10,590 nucleotides of DNA, from assembly GCA_903960645.1 (NCBI GenBank), contig CAJCBN010000148.1, positions 1 to 10,590 on the forward strand, given 5' to 3'. Every line of letters starts with the position of its first letter. Within the stretch, counting starts at the first letter, position 1. The notes beneath the pieces were generated by a model. It searched no databases, was not told the origin of the DNA, and saw only the letters and a program-made list of their open reading frames with translations. This DNA is from an uncultured Actinomycetes bacterium. Its GTDB lineage: Bacteria; Actinomycetota; Thermoleophilia; Gaiellales; F1-60-MAGs149. The position numbers were made by a program, and so were the translations under genes. Below, one piece after another: positions 6,437 through 10,590 of this stretch.

Positions 6437-8331
6437 TCGCCGGCCTCGGCCAGCGGAAGCCGGCGTCCCTGGCTCGCACCCGGTGCGCGACCACCGATGC
6501 GATGAAGCGCGGCGTGGATCTGACGGGCGGTTGCGGCCGGGAGGCCGGGCACACCCTCGAGCTCCTCCGGCGTGGCGGCCAGCACGCCGTCGACGGAGCC
6601 GAAGTGCGCGAGCAGCGCCTTGCGACGGGTCGGTCCGACGCCGGGAATCGTCTCCAACACCGACTGCGTAGCTGCGTTCCCGCGGGAGCGCCGATTGTGG
6701 CGGACGGCGAACCGATGCGCCTCGTCGCGAATCTCGCGCAGCAGCAGGAGTCCCGGGGAATCGGCGTCCAGCCGTACGGGCGCGGACTCCCCCGGCAGGA
6801 AGACCTCTTCATCTCGCTTGGCGAGACCGATCATTGCGACGCGGGGCGCCCCGGTGGCCCGCAGCGCGGTCGTCGCCGCGTTGAGCTGCCCCTTGCCGCC
6901 GTCGATCACGACGAGGTCTGGTGTGGCGCCGAAGGACAGGTCCTCGTCGCCGTCCTGCAGCCGGCGGAACCGCCGGGTGATCGCCTCACCCATGGAGGCG
7001 AAGTCGTCGAGCGCGCCATGCCGGATGCCAAAGGCGCGGTACTGGTCGGGGCGCGCCACGCCGTCCTGAAACACCACCATCGACGCGTACTGGTGCTCGC
7101 CGCCGAGCGTGGAGATGTCGTAGCACTCGATGCGCTCGGGCAGCGCCTCGAGGCCCAGCACGTCGCGGAGCTCCTCGAGGGCCTCCGCGCCGCGGGTGCG
7201 CGACCGCTCGTCCTGAAGGCGGATGCCGCCCAGGGCGAGCTCCGCGTTGCGCTGGGCGAGCTCCTGCAAGCGGCGCCACTCGCCGCGCTCCGGAGAGCGC
7301 AGCTCCACGCTGGCGCCGCGACGATCGTGCAGCAGCGCGCTCAACTGCTCGCGCCGCTCGATGCCCGGCGGCAGCAGCAGGAGCGGCGGGATCGCCGCGC
7401 CCGCGCCGTAGCGCTCCTCCACGGCTGCGAGCACAACGTCGTCGAGTGACGCGAGTTGCGTGCTGTCGAAGATGAACTCGACGCGCTCGGCGAGTCGACC
7501 GCCGCGCTGGGGCCAGACGTGCACGACGGCCACGTCGTCTCCGAGTGCGACACCGAGCACGTCGGCATCGCCCGAGTCGGCCCGGTCGACCAACTGCCGC
7601 TCGTCAAGCATGCGGACGGCGGCCAGGCGATTGCGGGCCCGCGCCGCATCCTCGTAGCGCTGCTCCGTGGCCGCGCTCGCCATCTCCGCCTCAAGCTGCC
7701 GCTGGATCGTGCGGGTATCGCCCTCGAGAAAGCGGATGACCTCGGCGATCATCACCGCGTAGTCCTCTTGCGACACGAGCCCCACGCACGGGGCGAGGCA
7801 ACGTCCGATGTGAAGGTCGAGGCACGGCGAGCCGGAGTGACGGCCGGGCTTGGGGCCCTGACACGGCCGGTAGGGAAAGACGCGGTTGAGCACCTCGAGG
7901 GTCTCGCGCACCCGGCCCGCGCTGGGGTAGGGCCCGAACAGCCGTGCGTTGCGGCGATCGCCACGCCGGGTGAACAGCACCCGGGGGTACGGCTCGCCGG
8001 TGGTGACCGCGATCATCGGGTACGACTTGTCGTCGCGCAGACGAACGTTGAACGGCGGCCGGTGCTGCTTGATCAGCGTCTGCTCGAGCAGGAGCGCCTC
8101 GGTCTCGGTGCCGGTGATGGTCACGTCGATCTCCGCGATCCGGAGCACCAGCTCGGCCGTCTTCCGCTCGAGCCCGCGATCCGGCCGGGCGTAGGAGCCG
8201 ACGCGCTTGCGCAGGCCCTTCGCTTTGCCGACGTACAGCACCTGTCCGTCGTCGTCGCGGTAGACGTAGACGCCGGGCTCGTCCGGCAGCAGCCGGGCGC
8301 GTTCGCGGATCAATTCGACGCCAGTGCTCAC
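6433..8331 (-). CDS. uvrC: excinuclease ABC subunit UvrC
   Basis: UvrC makes the two incisions flanking a lesion marked by UvrA/UvrB in nucleotide excision repair. The 632-aa product contains the N-terminal GIY-YIG nuclease for the 3' incision (GVY 20-22, YVG 33-35, Arg41, Glu78), a cysteine set C157-C170-C178-C182 matching the Fe-S cluster motif reported for UvrC, and the UvrB-binding UVR helix pair (about 206-241). The RNase H-like nuclease for the 5' incision shows Asp405 in ECYDIS, Asp477 in VIDGGKGQL, and Asp536 and His539 in DEAHRFA. Tandem helix-hairpin-helix motifs follow at 560-612 (IPGVGPTRRKALL, then VPGLPAATARQI). All catalytic residues are intact. The GTG at 8331 overlaps the stop of the upstream TadG-like gene by 4 bp; no strong ribosome site is seen, so coupling is likely. 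Confidence 0.97.
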   Translation of the reverse strand: MSTGVELIRERARLLPDEPGVYVYRDDDGQVLYVGKAKGLRKRVGSYARPDRGLERKTAELVLRIAEIDVTITGTETEALLLEQTLIKQHRPPFNVRLRDDKSYPMIAVTTGEPYPRVLFTRRGDRRNARLFGPYPSAGRVRETLEVLNRVFPYRPCQGPKPGRHSGSPCLDLHIGRCLAPCVGLVSQEDYAVMIAEVIRFLEGDTRTIQRQLEAEMASAATEQRYEDAARARNRLAAVRMLDERQLVDRADSGDADVLGVALGDDVAVVHVWPQRGGRLAERVEFIFDSTQLASLDDVVLAAVEERYGAGAAIPPLLLLPPGIERREQLSALLHDRRGASVELRSPERGEWRRLQELAQRNAELALGGIRLQDERSRTRGAEALEELRDVLGLEALPERIECYDISTLGGEHQYASMVVFQDGVARPDQYRAFGIRHGALDDFASMGEAITRRFRRLQDGDEDLSFGATPDLVVIDGGKGQLNAATTALRATGAPRVAMIGLAKRDEEVFLPGESAPVRLDADSPGLLLLREIRDEAHRFAVRHNRRSRGNAATQSVLETIPGVGPTRRKALLAHFGSVDGVLAATPEELEGVPGLPAATARQIHAALHRIGGRAPGASQGRRLPLAEAGE

Positions 8332-8705
8332 CCGACCATCGTAGTGCCCACCGGCTGCACCAGCACCGCGCCGGGGCCGCCATCGGCGAGCGTGACCCGG
8401 AGAGCAGCGCTGCTCGCGCTGGCCTTCCAGTTCAGCGGCGGCAGGAACGGGAGGCGCAGGCGAGCACGGGCGAGCTCAACGTGCGCCTGTACCGTTGTGC
8501 CGTCGCGTGTCAGCGTCAGCGCACCGCCGGGTGGCGGGGTGACGGTCCGGCCGAGTACGGCTGCGAGCGCGGCCTCGTCGGCGCGCCGCTGAGCCTGCTC
8601 GGCCTGTACGCGCGCGCCGAGCAGGACGAGGCCGATCAGCGCCAGCACCAGCAGCGGCACGGTGAGCGCCACCGCCAGCACAGTGGCCTGCCCGCGACGT
8701 CTCAC
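8328..8705 (-). CDS. TadG/TadE-like secretion-neighbourhood protein
   Basis: A 125-aa protein with a short basic N-terminus (MRRRGQATV) and one hydrophobic helix (about 9-30), then an amphipathic segment ARVQAEQAQRRADEAALAAV (31-50). This resembles TadG/TadE-like proteins of actinobacteria, in which a helix anchor is followed by an alanine-rich stretch and a small extracellular domain. The RGQATV start matches the neighbouring genes, but the Glu expected five residues after the prepilin-type cleavage glycine is Leu10, so it is probably not processed as a pilin. The open frame runs far upstream, but that part is arginine-rich shadow of the upstream gene; the GTG at 8705 overlaps the previous stop by 4 bp. 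Its own stop overlaps the uvrC start by 4 bp. Role in envelope or pilus assembly is inferred. Confidence 0.75.
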   Translation of the reverse strand: MRRRGQATVLAVALTVPLLVLALIGLVLLGARVQAEQAQRRADEAALAAVLGRTVTPPPGGALTLTRDGTTVQAHVELARARLRLPFLPPLNWKASASSAALRVTLADGGPGAVLVQPVGTTMVG

Positions 8706-8986
8706 CGCAGGCGCCGGCCGGTCAGCTCGACATCGCCGAGCGGCGCTGCGACGGCGATCCGGACCACCGTAGGCGTCAGCAGCACCAGCCGGGCGCGACC
8801 GAGCAGCGCGGCGGCAGGAGGCGTGCCCGCGGCATCGGCAGCCTGCACGTCGGCGAGCACGGCCTCGGCCCGGGCCTGAGCCACCAGTCGGGCCTGTGCG
8901 ATCACGAAGGCCGCCAGCAGCGCGACCAGCACCGGCGCCAACGCCAGCACCTCCACCACCGCCTGCCCGCGTCGCCGCCCGCTCAT
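8702..8986 (-). CDS. TadE-like pseudopilin
   Basis: A 94-aa protein beginning MSGRRRGQAVVEVLALAPVL, the pattern of TadE-type pseudopilins: basic leader, then G7 followed by QAVVE with Glu at +5, as required by Tad prepilin peptidases, then a hydrophobic helix (about 13-31). The mature part would be about 87 residues with an ALVAQARAEAVLADVQAADA-like alanine-rich helix and a short beta-rich tail. It overlaps the upstream TadE-like gene by 4 bp (ATGA) and the downstream TadG-like gene by 4 bp (GTGA). No Tad ATPase, platform or prepilin peptidase gene is present here, so the assembly machinery, if any, is encoded elsewhere. The family call rests on N-terminal pattern and size rather than extensive similarity. 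Confidence 0.75.
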   Translation of the reverse strand: MSGRRRGQAVVEVLALAPVLVALLAAFVIAQARLVAQARAEAVLADVQAADAAGTPPAAALLGRARLVLLTPTVVRIAVAAPLGDVELTGRRLR

Positions 8987-9222
8987 CGGGTGGTGCCCGT
9001 CGCGGCGGCACGGGCTGCCTCACGCAGCAGCGGCGGCACGGCGGCCGCCGCCGCGGCAGCTGGATCCCCGCCCCTCGTGGCTGCCCGGGCCGCCGCCACC
9101 TGCGCCAGCTCGAGCTCGGCGGCGCGCCAGCTGTGGAGGCCCAGCAGCGCACTCGCACCCAACAGGGCGGAGAGCAGCGTCGCGCCGATCACCGCCTCGA
9201 TGCTGGACTGGCCCCGTCGCAT
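8983..9222 (-). CDS. small TadE-like pseudopilin
   Basis: A 79-aa protein, MRRGQSSIEAVIGATLL at the start: a two-arginine leader, Gly4 followed by QSSIE with Glu at +5, and a hydrophobic helix (about 8-29). This is the prepilin-type cleavage pattern seen in TadE and Flp-like pilins. The rest is an alanine-rich helix with an uninterrupted run of seven Ala encoded by GC-only codons, then a short basic C-terminus. It is first of three overlapping genes of the same type. The ATG at 9222 has no strong ribosome site. A Flp-type major pilin is an alternative, but the long alanine-rich tail fits TadE-like proteins better. Confidence 0.7.
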   Translation of the reverse strand: MRRGQSSIEAVIGATLLSALLGASALLGLHSWRAAELELAQVAAARAATRGGDPAAAAAAAVPPLLREAARAAATGTTR

Positions 9223-9285
9223 GACGCCACGATGCCGCCTGTCTTACGGCCACGGAGGGACGGCGACGCACCGGGAACGCGCAGA

Positions 9286-9302
9286 GGCGCACGTCTGGCG
9301 CC
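9286..9302. other. short inverted repeat between membrane-protein gene and pseudopilin genes
   Basis: The 91-bp spacer 9223-9313 contains a 5-bp stem (GGCGC/GCGCC) with a 7-nt centre, 12 bp past the stop of the upstream membrane-protein gene. No T-run follows it on the minus strand. It could be a weak terminator or chance in such GC-rich DNA. I see no convincing promoter in the rest of the spacer. Confidence 0.25.
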
Positions 9303-9313
9303 CGCGCCGTGCC

Positions 9314-9676
9314 CTAGTACCAGCCGGCCGTGTCCTGGTAGATGCGCCACATGACGAACGCGCACCCGCCGACGATCAAGAGCAGGAAGATCGAGGTGAA
9401 CAACATCAGCGGCACCAGGAACGAGATCAGCACTGCGGCGACGAGCAGCGCCGCGGCGCCGTAGAAGAGCAGCTTCTGCCGACGCGACAGCCACTGCAGG
9501 CGCGAGCGGTTGTTGCGCCAGAGGGTGTACATGAACCAGCCGAGCGCAGCGAGGATCGCGACTCGCAGCACGAGGCCCATCACCCACAGCACGGGACCGC
9601 CGACCACCTGCAGCACGGTGACGACCAGCGCGGCCAGAACCACGATGCCCCAGTTGATGATCTGTCGCTGCTCCAC
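9314..9676 (-). CDS. four-helix membrane protein of unknown function
   Basis: I do not recognise this 120-aa protein. It has four hydrophobic stretches, at about 8-25, 29-53, 69-87 and 90-110, joined by a basic loop RNNRSRLQWLSRRQK (54-68) that probably faces the cytoplasm. The C-terminus MWRIYQDTAGWY is aromatic. The open frame extends about 97 residues further upstream, but that part is arginine/proline-rich and is the shadow of the neighbouring gene; the GTG at 9676 is chosen because the product becomes membrane-like exactly there and it starts 3 bp after the upstream stop codon begins its last base. The two small membrane genes are nearly contiguous and likely co-translated, perhaps as subunits of one complex. 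No enzymatic motif is visible. Confidence 0.75.
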   Translation of the reverse strand: MEQRQIINWGIVVLAALVVTVLQVVGGPVLWVMGLVLRVAILAALGWFMYTLWRNNRSRLQWLSRRQKLLFYGAAALLVAAVLISFLVPLMLFTSIFLLLIVGGCAFVMWRIYQDTAGWY

Positions 9677-9678
9677 GA

Positions 9679-10047
9679 TCAGCCCATGATCCCCGACACG
9701 GTGAGCGAGCGCGTGGCTAGTGCCGCAGCAAGGAGAGCCGCGATGGAGAAGATCAGAATGTTGCGCAGGTGGTTGTCGCGTCGCGCGGAGTAGGCGAAGA
9801 TCACCATGGCCGCCGGCAGCAGGCCGTAGACGTAGTGGAGTTGCTCGGCGGCGCGCAGGTTCTGGCTCAGGAGGAGCAGGCCGAGCACGGCCTGGCCGAT
9901 GATCACCGTCTGCGAGGCGGCGAGCACCTGCGCATAGCTGCGATTGGCTGGCAGCCGCTGCCGCCACACAAACAGGCCCCAGACTCCGGCGGCGAGGTTG
10001 ATGCCGATCACGAGTATCCCGAGCCAGAGGTGGATTTGCGTGACCAC
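9679..10047 (-). CDS. four-helix membrane protein of unknown function
   Basis: I do not recognise this 122-aa protein. Four transmembrane helices are likely, at about 5-28, 41-61, 69-86 and 96-113, with a basic loop RQRLPANRSY (29-38). His6 sits at the start of helix 1 and His71 in LHYVYG at the start of helix 3, an arrangement that would allow metal or haem contact, but this is only suggestive. Gln and Asn residues within helices 1 and 2 (Asn17, Gln46, Gln52) are unusual for a simple anchor. The start is GTG at 10047, 33 bp after the stop of the substrate-binding protein, with no clear ribosome site. It ends 2 bp before the next membrane-protein gene. Confidence 0.75.
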   Translation of the reverse strand: MVTQIHLWLGILVIGINLAAGVWGLFVWRQRLPANRSYAQVLAASQTVIIGQAVLGLLLLSQNLRAAEQLHYVYGLLPAAMVIFAYSARRDNHLRNILIFSIAALLAAALATRSLTVSGIMG

Positions 10048-10080
10048 GCTGAAAGTATGCGCGATCGCGCGGCGGCGGCC

Positions 10081-10590
10081 CTAGTTGGTGAGCCCGACCT
10101 CGCTCAGCGTCTTGAACTGGCTGAACACGGGCACGGCCTTGCCGCCCTTCAGGATCGGCCAGCCGGGCGACTCGTAGATCGCGATGCGGGCGCCCTCGCT
10201 GCAGTCACCGGTCGGACGGCAGGAGAGCACGCCGGACAGCCCCGCGTAGCCGCGGATGTCGAGCATGGAGCGGCGCAGTGCGGTGCGGCTGAAGCGGAGT
10301 GCCCCGCCGGGCAGGACCACGGCGGTGCGGCGGATGGCGTCGAGCAGGAGTGACGTCGCGTCGAAGCCGCTGGGGCCGAACACGCCGTTGGGGTCGTTGC
10401 CCGTCAGCTGGCGGTAGGCCGGCAGGTACCACTCCCGGTAGAAGGCGTTCTCATCGACGGTCGAGAAGTCTGGGCCGCTGGCGAACACGCCGTCAGCCTG
10501 CGGGCCGAGCAACTCGACGAAGTCCTCGGTCTGGCACGACTCCGCCACGACAATGGTGGTCGCCGCCAGCGCGGGCTGTGCGCGCAACCC
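10081..10590 (-). CDS. ABC transporter substrate-binding protein, branched-chain amino-acid type, 5' part outside window
   Basis: Only the C-terminal 169 residues are present; the frame is open at the right edge, so the real start lies upstream. The segment looks like the C-terminal lobe of a periplasmic-binding fold type I (LivK/Peripla_BP_6) protein: a TEDFVELLG strand-helix region, then DGVFASGPDF, FYREWYLPAYRQLTGNDP, and GFDATSLLLDAIRRTAV, the helix that in this family carries YDA or FDA at the hinge. A later SGVLSCRPTGDC segment contains two Cys four or more residues apart that could form a disulfide outside the cell. The tail reads VFSQFKTLSEVGLTN. It would capture an amino acid or small amide for import through LIV-type permeases, none of which is in the window. 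The exact ligand cannot be inferred. Confidence 0.82.
   Translation of the reverse strand, partial: GLRAQPALAATTIVVAESCQTEDFVELLGPQADGVFASGPDFSTVDENAFYREWYLPAYRQLTGNDPNGVFGPSGFDATSLLLDAIRRTAVVLPGGALRFSRTALRRSMLDIRGYAGLSGVLSCRPTGDCSEGARIAIYESPGWPILKGGKAVPVFSQFKTLSEVGLTN

Noticed and set aside
7456..8592. 378-codon open frame on the plus strand
   Set aside because: Antisense to uvrC and the TadG-like gene, both of which have clear motifs. The product is low-complexity and without family features.
8706..9158. Long N-terminal extension of the TadG-like gene
   Set aside because: The extra residues are arginine, proline and glycine-rich and are a shadow of the upstream TadE-like genes. The GTG at 8705 gives the GTGA overlap and the RGQ start shared by all three genes.
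9286..9302. Intrinsic terminator behind the membrane-protein pair
   Set aside because: The stem is only 5 bp and no T-run follows, so I kept it as a low-confidence inverted repeat and did not call it a terminator.
9677..9967. N-terminal extension of the second membrane-protein gene
   Set aside because: The region is a shadow of the first membrane-protein gene with an arginine/proline-rich product; the membrane-type protein begins at the GTG at 9676.
1..10590. Mobile element, prophage, CRISPR array, tRNA or rRNA
   Set aside because: No transposase, integrase, terminal repeats, spaced direct repeats or tRNA-like cloverleaf were seen. The gene set is a conserved housekeeping cluster with uniform base composition.

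Overview
This is a very GC-rich window in which every supported gene lies on the minus strand. It therefore reads from the right end (upstream) to the left end (downstream). The core is the conserved uvrC / yvcK / whiA / gap / pgk / tpiA neighbourhood of high-GC Gram-positive bacteria, followed by a cofactor-independent phosphoglycerate mutase (gpmI). whiA, small TadE/TadG-like genes beside uvrC, and gpmI as the mutase together suggest an actinobacterium, plausibly of the Thermoleophilia (Solirubrobacterales/Gaiellales) type. That placement is inference from gene content, not a computed phylogeny.

Right part (about 9300-10590): the C-terminal part of a branched-chain amino-acid-type ABC substrate-binding protein, then two small four-helix membrane proteins of unknown function (122 and 120 aa). 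The second starts just before the first ends. Middle-right (8328-9222): three very short TadE/TadG-like pseudopilin genes, each overlapping the next by 4 bp, the last overlapping uvrC by 4 bp. Middle (4070-8331): uvrC, an alkyltransferase-like gene, yvcK and whiA, all joined by 4-11 bp overlaps. Left (1-3998): gap, pgk, tpiA and gpmI, tightly packed. They are separated from whiA by the only sizeable spacer in this part (71 bp), which carries a 28-bp imperfect inverted repeat. gpmI runs off the left edge.

Functionally the window links three themes. The first is nucleotide excision repair plus an O6-alkylguanine sensor-like protein. The second is control of central carbon and cell-wall precursor flux (YvcK) and a sporulation/division-type regulator (WhiA). 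The third is lower glycolysis from glyceraldehyde-3-phosphate to 2-phosphoglycerate. The most notable point is that the alkyltransferase homologue has Tyr in place of the alkyl-accepting Cys (PYHRV instead of PCHRV) and Gly in place of the Asn hinge. It sits directly behind and overlapping uvrC, where many actinobacteria have rapZ. This is the pattern expected of an alkyltransferase-like protein that flags lesions for excision repair rather than repairing them itself. No RNA genes, CRISPR arrays, insertion sequences or attachment sites were seen. There is no gene-free stretch above 100 bp.
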